Shown here in pieces: positions 22,835 to 28,729 of a stretch of 28,729 bases of DNA (positions are counted from its first letter, which is position 1; each line of letters starts with the position of its first letter). The notes under the pieces are model-generated. The model was given only the letters and a program-made list of their open reading frames with translations, ran no database searches and was not told the origin of the DNA. This DNA comes from RXOA01 sp964554715 (GTDB lineage Bacteria > Bipolaricaulota > Bipolaricaulia > UBA7950 > UBA9294), in the NCBI GenBank assembly GCA_964554715.1, contig CAZKPU010000017.1, forward strand, positions 1 through 28,729, written 5' to 3'. A program made the position numbers and the translations under genes.

Positions 22835-24074
22835 GATGCTGCGTACCGCGCTCAGCGCGCTGCGCGCTCACAAGATGCGGACTTCCCTGTCGGTTCTCGG
22901 AATCGTCATTGGTGTGGCGGCGGTGGTGGCGATCATTGCGCTGGTCAACGGCGCGACCGCGGAAGTGACGGACCAGATCGCCGGATTGGGAATGAAAACG
23001 ATCACCATCGATGTATTCCCGACGGCCATCTCATCTGCCGCGGCATCTCAGGCGCTCAGTGAGGAGCTGACATCGGAATTCCTGGAGGCCCCATCGGTCT
23101 CGCAAGTCGTTCCGACCGCCTCGACGAGGGCGACAGCGATGATCGGCGGCGAAGAGATCGACGCCACGGTGAACGGAGTGACCCCCGAGTACCAGGACCT
23201 GTTCGAAGAGTTTTCTCCGGTCAGCGGGCGTTTCATTCATCCGCTTGACGACGACCGAAAGGTTGTGGTGCTCGGCGCCGGTTTCGCCGCTGACAACTTC
23301 TTCGATGCAGACCCCGTGGGCGAAGAACTGGTTCTCGTCATCGGCAACCAGAAGACGGCGTTCACCGTGATCGGCGTGATGAGCGAAGCCGGAACCGTTG
23401 GGTACCAGAACCTGGATGACGCCGTTTATCTTCCGTTATCCACCGTGCAGATTCTCTCCGGCTCGCGCCAGTTCAGCTCCTACATCGCACAAGCGGCCGA
23501 TGAACAGGTCATCGAGCAGGCGGCTGCGGAGATCGAGGCCGTCTTGGACGGGGTGATCGATACATCGAGCAGCACGGCGGCCCCGGTCACCGGACCGGGG
23601 GGTGGCGGGATCATGGGGCGCATGCGAGATCCGTACACGGTGACGATCCAGAAGGAAGCGATCGAGAGCTACGAGGAAACGGTGAACACGATGGCCCTCA
23701 TCCTCGGGGGCGTGGGAGCGATCAGTCTCCTGGTCGGCGGCATCGGGATCATGAACATCATGCTCGTGTCTGTCACGGAGCGGACCCGGGAGATCGGAAT
23801 CCGGATGGCGATCGGCGCCAAGCCGAAGGACATCCGGACGCAGTTTCTGGTGGAGTCCGTCATGATCAGTCTTCTCGGTGGCGTACTGGGCCTGGGCATC
23901 GGGTGGCTCTGTGCGTGGTTGGGGTCGATGCTCGGAGGATGGCCGTTCGTCATCTCGATCACCCCGGCGCTCCTGGCCTGCGGATTCTCTTTGCTGATCG
24001 GCGTGACGTTCGGTCTGTATCCGGCGCTCCGTGCCGCCAAGCTCGATCCGGTTGAAGCGCTTCGGTACGAGTAG
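22821..24074 (+). CDS. MacB/FtsX-family ABC permease
   Basis: 417 residues with the four-helix type VII ABC topology: TM1 at about 20-43 after the amphipathic start (LRTALSALRAHKMRTSLSVLGIVIGVAAVV), a periplasmic domain (about 50-285), then TM2 (about 290-318), the coupling segment SVTERTREIGIRMAIGAKPKDI, and TM3-TM4 ending in LYPALRAAKLDPVEALRYE. All are textbook MacB marks. The mechanotransmission class moves substrates from periplasm to TolC rather than across the inner membrane. It overlaps the ATPase gene by 14 bp. Substrate unknown; macrolides, peptides, siderophores or lipids are all handled by relatives. Confidence 0.95.
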   Translation: MKLHEMLRTALSALRAHKMRTSLSVLGIVIGVAAVVAIIALVNGATAEVTDQIAGLGMKTITIDVFPTAISSAAASQALSEELTSEFLEAPSVSQVVPTASTRATAMIGGEEIDATVNGVTPEYQDLFEEFSPVSGRFIHPLDDDRKVVVLGAGFAADNFFDADPVGEELVLVIGNQKTAFTVIGVMSEAGTVGYQNLDDAVYLPLSTVQILSGSRQFSSYIAQAADEQVIEQAAAEIEAVLDGVIDTSSSTAAPVTGPGGGGIMGRMRDPYTVTIQKEAIESYEETVNTMALILGGVGAISLLVGGIGIMNIMLVSVTERTREIGIRMAIGAKPKDIRTQFLVESVMISLLGGVLGLGIGWLCAWLGSMLGGWPFVISITPALLACGFSLLIGVTFGLYPALRAAKLDPVEALRYE

Positions 24075-24156
24075 GCGGCACCATGTGCAGAAACAAGGGG
24101 AGTCTGTTACGCTTTAGTCCTGCTAAATCCTGTTGGTGTGGTGCACCATGGTCCGA

Positions 24157-24179
24157 CGCTCTCTTAGCTAGCGAGAGCG
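24157..24179 (+). terminator. Hairpin after the efflux operon (no T-run)
   Basis: CGCTCTC (24157-24163) pairs with GAGAGCG (24173-24179) around a 9-nt loop, 83 bp after the permease stop and 53 bp before the next start. No T-run follows, so it may be a Rho-type end, an mRNA stabiliser or leader structure for the next gene. Confidence 0.3.
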
Positions 24180-24231
24180 GAGGCCCCTTCGTGCATCCAT
24201 CGGGCTTGTGGAATCGTATAGAGGAGTCTTC

Positions 24232-26115
24232 GTGCATCTTATCGTCGCAAGAACCGCAGCAGCGATTGCTATCATGATGGCCACCGCCGTCGCATCTTCG
24301 CTCTCCGCTGAAGCATCCGAAGCACGGCTCTACTTTTCGTCCGACTCATCGGGGATTGTTGAGCTGGAGTCGGTCTTCGAAGGGGAGTTCTTCTGGATCG
24401 TTGTCGAGGATAGGGACGAGAACACCGACTGCGATGTGCGTGACAAGATCTGGGCCGATGTGGATGTCTCGGCCGGCTGTTTTGCCGCCAGCTGGGTGAG
24501 CTATGGGCCCGACCATCTCGGAGCCGACGGCAACCCCTACGATAGCCCCGACTATGTGCCGTACGAAGGCCACTTCCCCGGAACCGAGGGGTCCTATGAT
24601 TTCGACTTCCTCGAAGAGACAACGAACGACTCCGGTGTCTTCGTGTCCTGCCGCCCGTTTCAGCTAGGGACACGCGAGGACTACGGGGTCCCTCGGATGA
24701 ACACCCATGTCTTGGATGATTTCCTGTGTCCTGGCGGGAGCTGGCTCCATGACTTTCATGACGATCTTTCGGCCGTCCCCGTGCTTCCGGAGGCCTATAT
24801 CACGGGCGCGGCCCCTCCAATGTCCGAGTTGGTGGAGCCGCTTGATGCTGCTTCCTTAACAGGGACCTACACCGATCCGACGCCCGGGGAGGAAGACGAT
24901 CGCGCGACCGCGAACATCCCGTTGTGTGAGGTCTCGCCGTGCGTCGAGTGGGATCAATCCGAGTACTTCGATGCCAACGGTGCGGCCACGCTGATCGTCG
25001 CGGACGCCGATGAGAACATGAACTGTGGCGAGGTCGAGTACGTTCCCGTGTTTCTCTTCGCTTGCCACAGAGACTGGGAGGTTTCGATCGATTGCCCGGG
25101 CTGCGATTGCACGGAGGATTTCTCGGCCGTGTTTGACGAGCACTGGTCCGATCTGCGATCGACAGGCGGAGTGAACGGCGAGACAGGAGATGCGGGCCCC
25201 GCGGATGCCCCGATCGAGCCCTACAACGCCTATCACTCGGAGAAGAACGCCTACGGTGTTCAGGGTGCGGAGGACGGGAAGTACTACTACAGCTATCCGG
25301 ACGGGTACGACACGCTCCGGTCGGACGGAGTCGCCATCGTCTTGCACTACGCGCAGGAGACCGGCCCGGATACTGGGGTGTTCGAGGTTCGCTTGAACAG
25401 CATCCTTGTCGACTTGGGGTTCCGATCGCTGCCCGAGGGTTCGGTCGTCCGAGCCCACTACATGGATCCCACGCATGGAGGCGTTGCCTCGGCGAGCACG
25501 GCCATCGAAGGAGTTGTGCCCTGCTCAACCGCATCGTTCGTTGATTCCGCAAGTCATGACGTTTCTGAGTACGCACCCGATCAGGAGATCTACGTTCACG
25601 TGACGGATCCATCGCATTCGGGTGCCTTCATACTGCAGGAGGCGCTTGAGTTCGAGGGTTGTCTGTACGACCTCATGCCTCTCCCTGGAGTCCCCCTTCC
25701 CACGAACGTGTTCTTCGTAGGCCCGCTGCAGACGGCCGCACAGCCCGGAGAGTGGATCGAAGCCTTGTACCGCGATCCCGATCAGGAGCGAGACTGCTCC
25801 CTGGCGACGGCGCGGCTCCAGGCGGATCCCGGCATCGACGAAGAGATCTGTGTGGAGGTGTCTCCCAATCCTTTCGCGGCGAGCACAACGTTCGTGATTC
25901 GGTCGCAAGCGGAACCGACGGAGGTCGTGCTCCGCATCTTCGACCTGTCAGGCGATGAGATCTGGTCGCAACGTGGCGAAAACACGTCCGTGATGACCTG
26001 GAATGCAACGGATCTCGAAGGTTGCCGCGTCGCTCGCGGAGTGTACATCTACCGAATCGAGGTCACCACGCCGCAGACGACCGCAGCGATGCTGGACACA
26101 TTGGTCGTCAAGTAG
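24232..26115 (+). CDS. Large Cys-rich secreted protein with repeated modules and C-terminal PNPF/FlgD-like domain
   Basis: 627 residues from GTG 24232, set by AGAGGAG 5 nt upstream; GTG 24208 is also open but has no such site. The signal peptide covers about 1-28 (ending SSLSAEA). The mature part is acidic and aromatic-rich, with three loosely repeated beta modules of the type Y-F/D...I-V-V-x-D-x-D-E-N-x-D-C, SGVF, GS-V-x-A-x-Y-x-D-P (for example VVEDRDENTDCDV, IVADADENMNCGEV and VHVTDPSHSG). Numerous cysteines suggest disulfides. Residues about 540-627 form a typical secretion or anchoring Ig-like domain: SPNPF, VVLRIFDLSGDEIW, ARGVYIYRIEV. No enzyme motif is seen. A cell-surface or extracellular structural role is inferred. 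Confidence 0.9.
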   Translation: MHLIVARTAAAIAIMMATAVASSLSAEASEARLYFSSDSSGIVELESVFEGEFFWIVVEDRDENTDCDVRDKIWADVDVSAGCFAASWVSYGPDHLGADGNPYDSPDYVPYEGHFPGTEGSYDFDFLEETTNDSGVFVSCRPFQLGTREDYGVPRMNTHVLDDFLCPGGSWLHDFHDDLSAVPVLPEAYITGAAPPMSELVEPLDAASLTGTYTDPTPGEEDDRATANIPLCEVSPCVEWDQSEYFDANGAATLIVADADENMNCGEVEYVPVFLFACHRDWEVSIDCPGCDCTEDFSAVFDEHWSDLRSTGGVNGETGDAGPADAPIEPYNAYHSEKNAYGVQGAEDGKYYYSYPDGYDTLRSDGVAIVLHYAQETGPDTGVFEVRLNSILVDLGFRSLPEGSVVRAHYMDPTHGGVASASTAIEGVVPCSTASFVDSASHDVSEYAPDQEIYVHVTDPSHSGAFILQEALEFEGCLYDLMPLPGVPLPTNVFFVGPLQTAAQPGEWIEALYRDPDQERDCSLATARLQADPGIDEEICVEVSPNPFAASTTFVIRSQAEPTEVVLRIFDLSGDEIWSQRGENTSVMTWNATDLEGCRVARGVYIYRIEVTTPQTTAAMLDTLVVK

Positions 26116-26190
26116 AGCGGGGCTTCACGTTGTGCAACCCATGGCGTGACTAGCTATGCCCAACCCGTTCACCACCCGATCGAGTGGCGG

Positions 26191-26517
26191 CTAGAGGAGG
26201 CGCACCGCTGTTCCGTAGGCGAGGATCTCCGCGGCGCCGGACATCGTCTGCGAGGTGGTGAACCGAACGCCGACGACAGCGTCGGCCCCGAGCGACGCCG
26301 CTTGGGCGAGCATCCGTTCGATCGCCTGATCGCGTGCCTGATCGAGCATCACCGTGTAGTCCTTGATCTCGCCGCCGACGATCGTGCGGAGGCCGGCCAT
26401 GACGTCACGTCCGATGTGGCGGGCGCGGATCGTGTTGCCGCGGACAAGGCCGAGGATCTCCGCCGTCTCTCTGCCGGCGACCGATTCAGTGGTTGTCGTG
26501 ATGATCGCCTCTTGCAT
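26191..26517 (-). CDS. YbjQ/UPF0145 family protein
   Basis: 108 residues with the full family pattern: an N-terminal strand IITTTTESVAGRETAEILGLVRGNTIRARHIG split over residues 5-36, a central DQARDQAIERMLAQAASLGADAVVGVRF, and a closing EILAYGTAVRL. The family forms a pentameric small-ligand-binding fold; its biochemical role is unknown. GGAGGAGA precedes the ATG. Its start overlaps the 3' end of the upstream small membrane-protein gene by 32 bp, so the two are probably coupled. Confidence 0.93.
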   Translation of the reverse strand: MQEAIITTTTESVAGRETAEILGLVRGNTIRARHIGRDVMAGLRTIVGGEIKDYTVMLDQARDQAIERMLAQAASLGADAVVGVRFTTSQTMSGAAEILAYGTAVRLL

Positions 26518-26713
26518 GTCTCTCCTCCCGCCGCCGTTCCAGCACCAGCCCCACCAGCGTCAACAGCAACCCCGCGCCGCCGACGAGGATGACAACCTTG
26601 AAGAACAGGATGATCCCCGGCGCGGTGATGAGCCAGCGGACGAACCAGTAGATGAGATACCCCACCAGACACGCCCCGGCGGTCATCAACAAGCCGTACC
26701 CAGCTCTGAGCAT
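26486..26713 (-). CDS. Small two-helix membrane protein
   Basis: 75 residues from the ATG at 26713, which has AAGGAGG 8 nt upstream; the open frame extends to 26845 without a better start. Two hydrophobic segments (about 5-25 and 31-58) are followed by a basic, His-rich tail (RRREERHARGDHHDNH). It resembles the short membrane proteins often found beside YbjQ-type genes, but no family is assigned. Overlap with the YbjQ-family gene suggests joint expression and perhaps a functional partnership. Confidence 0.75.
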   Translation of the reverse strand: MLRAGYGLLMTAGACLVGYLIYWFVRWLITAPGIILFFKVVILVGGAGLLLTLVGLVLERRREERHARGDHHDNH

Positions 26714-26849
26714 CACGGGCCTCCTTGGACGATCTGATTGCTCCTTTACGAATTGTCCAGGCTTGGCCGGAGCATGTCCAACCCTGTGCGGTGGGGGTTC
26801 CTGCCCAGCGATTCCGGGACCTTGTTCGATCACAACGGATCTCACTCCG

Positions 26850-27554
26850 TTACGACGTCGAACAGGCCAGAGCGATCTCCGCCATCCTCAGGAATCCTCG
26901 TTCCCGCTGATCGGCGGTCGCCTTCTGTTCGGTGACCAGGCTGTCACTCACCGTCAGGACGGCCAATGCATGAGCTTCGAACTTGGCGGCGAGCGTATAC
27001 AACCCGGCCGTCTCCATCTCCACCGCAAGCACACCAAACGCCGCCCACTTCCTCCAGGCGTCCGGGTCGTCGTGATAGAACGTATCCGAGGAGAGGACGC
27101 TCCCCACGCGAACATCGATCTCCGACTCTTTCGCAGCCTCGTACGCGCTCAGGAGGAGGGAAAAATCGGCCGTGGGCGCGTAGTCCCGCCCGTCGAACCG
27201 CAACCGGTTGACGTGCGAGTCGGTCGATGCCGCCATCGCCAGAATGAGGTCTCCGACGTTCAGATCGGGCCGAAGCGCTCCGCACGTCCCGACACGGATG
27301 AGCGTCTTGGCCCCGTATTCATTCAGCAGTTCGTGGATGTAGATGGAAGAGGATGGGATTCCCATTCCCGTCCCCATCACCGAGACCTCCCGGCCGCCGT
27401 AGCGGCCGGTGAACCCCAGCATCCCCCGGACTTCGGTGACGCAGACCGCTTCTTGTAGGAGCCTATCTGCGATCACCTTCGCCCGGCGCGGATCCCCGGG
27501 AAGAAGCACTGTGGATGCGATTTCTCCCTGCTTGGCGCGAATGTGTGTGCTCAA
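26850..27554 (-). CDS. deoD: Purine nucleoside phosphorylase, DeoD type
   Basis: 234 residues starting at TTG 27554. The family consensus start (STHIRAKQGEIA, STVLLPGDPRRAK) and AGGAGGG 5 nt upstream make this better than GTG 27569. It splits purine (deoxy)nucleosides with phosphate in salvage. Visible sites are the phosphate-binding Arg in GDPRRAK and RVGTCGALRPD, the ribose-binding VEMETAGLY, and the catalytic Asp in TVSDSLVTEQKAT. Length matches hexameric trimer-of-dimers enzymes. The 136 bp after its stop contain an AACGGA/TCCGTT inverted repeat overlapping the stop codon, without a T-run. Confidence 0.96.
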   Translation of the reverse strand: MSTHIRAKQGEIASTVLLPGDPRRAKVIADRLLQEAVCVTEVRGMLGFTGRYGGREVSVMGTGMGIPSSSIYIHELLNEYGAKTLIRVGTCGALRPDLNVGDLILAMAASTDSHVNRLRFDGRDYAPTADFSLLLSAYEAAKESEIDVRVGSVLSSDTFYHDDPDAWRKWAAFGVLAVEMETAGLYTLAAKFEAHALAVLTVSDSLVTEQKATADQRERGFLRMAEIALACSTS

Positions 27555-27584
27555 TCGGTCCCTCCTCACGTTCTTCGTGGAGTC

Positions 27585-27615
27585 AGTGTACGTGAACGAA
27601 TCCGATCGGGGTCAA
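27585..27615 (-). promoter_or_regulatory. Tentative deoD promoter partly inside the inverted repeat
   Basis: On the minus strand TTGACC (27610-27615, within the left repeat arm), a 19-bp spacer and TACACT (27585-27590), 31 bp before the deoD start. The spacer is long and both boxes are partial, so this is weak. If real, an inserted repeat donates the -35 box. Confidence 0.25.
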
Positions 27616-27682
27616 GTCTTGCAATCACGCATTGCGAACTCCACCTGCCCTCGCGAATGTGTGATTGCAAGACTTGACCCCG
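27607..27682. mobile_element. REPIN-like element: perfect 22-bp inverted repeat
   Basis: The left arm at 27607-27628 (contains GGGGTCAAGTCTTGCAATC) is exactly complementary to the right arm at 27661-27682. Five more pairs, one of them G-T, extend the stem inward. A loop of about 22 nt remains. It lies between two divergently transcribed genes, upstream of both, so it cannot be a terminator of either. The GGGGTCAAGTCTTGCA core resembles termini I recall beside REP-associated tyrosine transposase (RAYT) genes in other bacteria. No RAYT is in the window. The rest of this 414-bp gap (27555-27968) holds the promoter at 27817-27846 and nothing else that I recognise. Confidence 0.65.
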
Positions 27683-27816
27683 ACGGTGCGACCGCAGAGC
27701 TGCACCTGTGCGGTCCCGAGTCCCGGGGTTTCGCGGATGAACGAAGTCCTACGGCCGAGCAATCAGCCGATGCCTGTAATTCACAGACAACACATTCCAT
27801 CTTTTTAACAGAATGG

Positions 27817-27846
27817 TTGTCAAAGTTGAATGATCAAAGCTACGAT
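27817..27846 (+). promoter_or_regulatory. Sigma-70 promoter for the small secreted protein
   Basis: TTGTCA (27817-27822, 5 of 6), an 18-bp spacer and TACGAT (27841-27846, 4 of 6) in the only AT-rich stretch of this spacer. It would give a 5' leader of about 115 nt to the ATG at 27969. Confidence 0.5.
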
Positions 27847-27968
27847 GGAATCACGCGCTGTAGGAAGGAGCACAGACATCTGTCGGCTCAGAAACGGTTG
27901 CGGAGAAAGGAGGAAATACGCGAGTGAGTGAGCAATCCGTAGGGTTTGGAGACGAAGGGAGGTGTGAT

Positions 27969-28466
27969 ATGCGGACAAGAACTCTGATGGTCGTATTGAT
28001 GGTATTGATAGGTGCATCACTTCTCGGTATTGCCGGGGGCGCGGATAAGGTATTGTACGACGGCGCCGGGACGCAGCTCTATTTGGGGCCATTCAGCGAG
28101 GAATACACGATCGCCTCATCCGATCCCTGCTGGGTGAGACATGGATGGGAGGATTTTGAACGGTTCCCGGGGATGGTGAGTGGATTCATCCATAGCCATG
28201 ATGATGTAACGAGTCCGGGTGGTTTCTTCTTCCAACTGGAGATCGACGGGAAGCGGATTCATCTGAACCGTCAAGTGATCGCCTATCCCCTGGACGAACC
28301 AGGTCATACGGTCATGAAGCTGCATTGGTGGATTCAGTTCCCGAGCGGCTACTTCCCACCGGGGGAGTACGAACTCACAGGAACGTGGGGTTGCCGGAAC
28401 CCAAGAAGTCCGAACGCTGCACCCAATTACTTTGTACGAACGGTTTCACTGATCGTGACACCGTAG
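27969..28466 (+). CDS. Small exported protein of unknown function
   Basis: 165 residues from ATG 27969, with GGGAGGTG 4-9 nt upstream; an earlier in-frame start at 27924 would bury the signal sequence. The signal peptide is about 1-25 (MRTRTLMVVLMVLIGASLLGIAGG). The mature 140 residues look like a single beta-sandwich: YDGAGTQLYLGPF, a central GGFFFQLEIDGKRIHLNRQ, and a closing YELTGTWGC...VSLIV strand. Two cysteines may form a disulfide. No family or motif is recognised. It may be an extracellular or envelope protein. Confidence 0.8.
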   Translation: MRTRTLMVVLMVLIGASLLGIAGGADKVLYDGAGTQLYLGPFSEEYTIASSDPCWVRHGWEDFERFPGMVSGFIHSHDDVTSPGGFFFQLEIDGKRIHLNRQVIAYPLDEPGHTVMKLHWWIQFPSGYFPPGEYELTGTWGCRNPRSPNAAPNYFVRTVSLIVTP

Positions 28467-28481
28467 CGACGGAAGCATGGG

Positions 28482-28717
28482 GTCTACCATCGGGTCTTGC
28501 ACGGAGACGGGAACGCCCCTGTTGAGGTAGACTGTTTCGGACGGGGGTGTGGCTCATGGGGTCCGCGGTCTTTGACCGCTCGGCTCTGAAATGCCGCCCC
28601 CGTCTTCTGTGCCATCCAGGAGAGTCCAACGGGATGGTGCCGACTACACGACAGGATCGAGTAGTCCGTGGCTCTGAGCAGTAGACGAGACCGCCTGGAT
28701 GCGCGAACTCAGACTGC
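28482..28717 (+). ncRNA. Structured untranslated region, candidate cis-regulatory leader
   Basis: Successive stems are visible: 28482-28488 with 28526-28532 (GTCTACC/GGTAGAC); 28540-28547 with 28597-28604 (GACGGGGG/CCCCCGTC), enclosing 28565-28570 with 28574-28579 (GCGGTC-TTT-GACCGC); 28612-28617 with 28632-28637 (CCATCC/GGATGG); and 28642-28647 with 28661-28666 (GACTAC/GTAGTC). The bases 28613-28620 (CATCCAGG) can instead pair perfectly with 28694-28701 (CCTGGATG), excluding the 28612 hairpin. No ORF of note is present. The region ends at a Shine-Dalgarno. It matches no riboswitch class I know. The first stems may instead terminate the preceding gene. Confidence 0.4.
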
Positions 28718-28724
28718 AAGGAGG
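28718..28724 (+). promoter_or_regulatory. Strong ribosome binding site for a gene starting just outside the window
   Basis: AAGGAGG ends 5 nt before the window edge, so a start codon at or just after position 28730 would be ideally spaced. This marks the preceding 250 bases as a possible 5' untranslated leader. Confidence 0.6.
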
Positions 28725-28729
28725 CACAC

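Noticed and set aside
26834..26851. AACGGA/TCCGTT hairpin at the deoD stop considered as a terminator
   Set aside because: It overlaps the stop codon and lacks a T-run.
28482..28717. The 3' structured region considered as RNase P RNA, tmRNA, 6S RNA or SRP RNA
   Set aside because: None of the diagnostic conserved segments of these RNAs (for example the SRP GGAAGG/AGCAG loop or the RNase P P4 strand) could be found.

Overview
This is a bacterial chromosomal window of roughly 60% GC. Genes are tightly packed, with many 1-4 bp start/stop overlaps of the ATGA, GTGA or TGATG type. A TolC-family outer-membrane channel, a soluble periplasmic binding protein with a cleavable signal, and a probable beta-barrel protein ending in Trp all point to a diderm cell. 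The PNPF/FlgD-like C-terminal domain and repeated beta modules in a secreted protein resemble those of deep-branching diderms such as Bipolaricaulota (Acetothermia/OP1). That taxon is a guess from style, not a result. I see no rRNA, tRNA, CRISPR array or complete transposon.

Layout. (1) 1-6675, minus strand: a nearly gapless run, in transcription order pdxS-pdxT-gap-comF-MBL hydrolase-dnaG-rpoD, with rpoD cut by the window edge. PdxS uses glyceraldehyde-3-phosphate, which is also the substrate of the adjacent gap product. dnaG-rpoD is the core of the classical macromolecular-synthesis operon. (2) 6676-7209: upstream of pdxS, a small tandem array of a palindromic 21-bp element (period about 36 bp) and a possible short gene. 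(3) 7210-9317, minus: an aldolase of the DapA/HOGA family overlapping a PLP-dependent alanine-glyoxylate-type aminotransferase. Together they suggest 4-hydroxy-2-oxoglutarate to glyoxylate to glycine. (4) 9413-12956, minus: NAD kinase, preceded by an SsuABC/TauABC-like ABC importer (binding protein, ATPase, permease).

(5) 13093-16964, plus: a two-subunit ABC exporter with the asymmetric catalytic sites of the TM287/288 (LmrCD) type. (6) 16996-19486: two divergently transcribed envelope proteins of unknown function, a predicted outer-membrane-type beta protein and an exported protein with a C-terminal Ada-like Cys/His motif. (7) 19657-24074, plus: a complete MacAB-TolC-type tripartite efflux operon (TolC-like, membrane fusion protein, ATPase, FtsX-type permease), preceded by a strong palindrome that looks like an operator. 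(8) 24232-26115, plus: a large Cys-rich secreted protein with repeated modules and a C-terminal PNPF/FlgD-like domain. (9) 26191-27554, minus: a YbjQ-family protein, a small two-helix membrane protein and deoD (TTG start).

(10) 27555-28729: a divergent spacer carrying a perfect 22-bp inverted repeat that looks like a REPIN-type mobile element, then a small secreted protein, then a 260-bp untranslated stretch full of hairpins. Two of those hairpins are mutually exclusive, and the stretch ends in a Shine-Dalgarno sequence whose gene starts just outside the window. The most novel candidates are this structured leader, the repeat array ahead of pdxS, the REPIN-like element, and the exported protein with the Ada-like tail.
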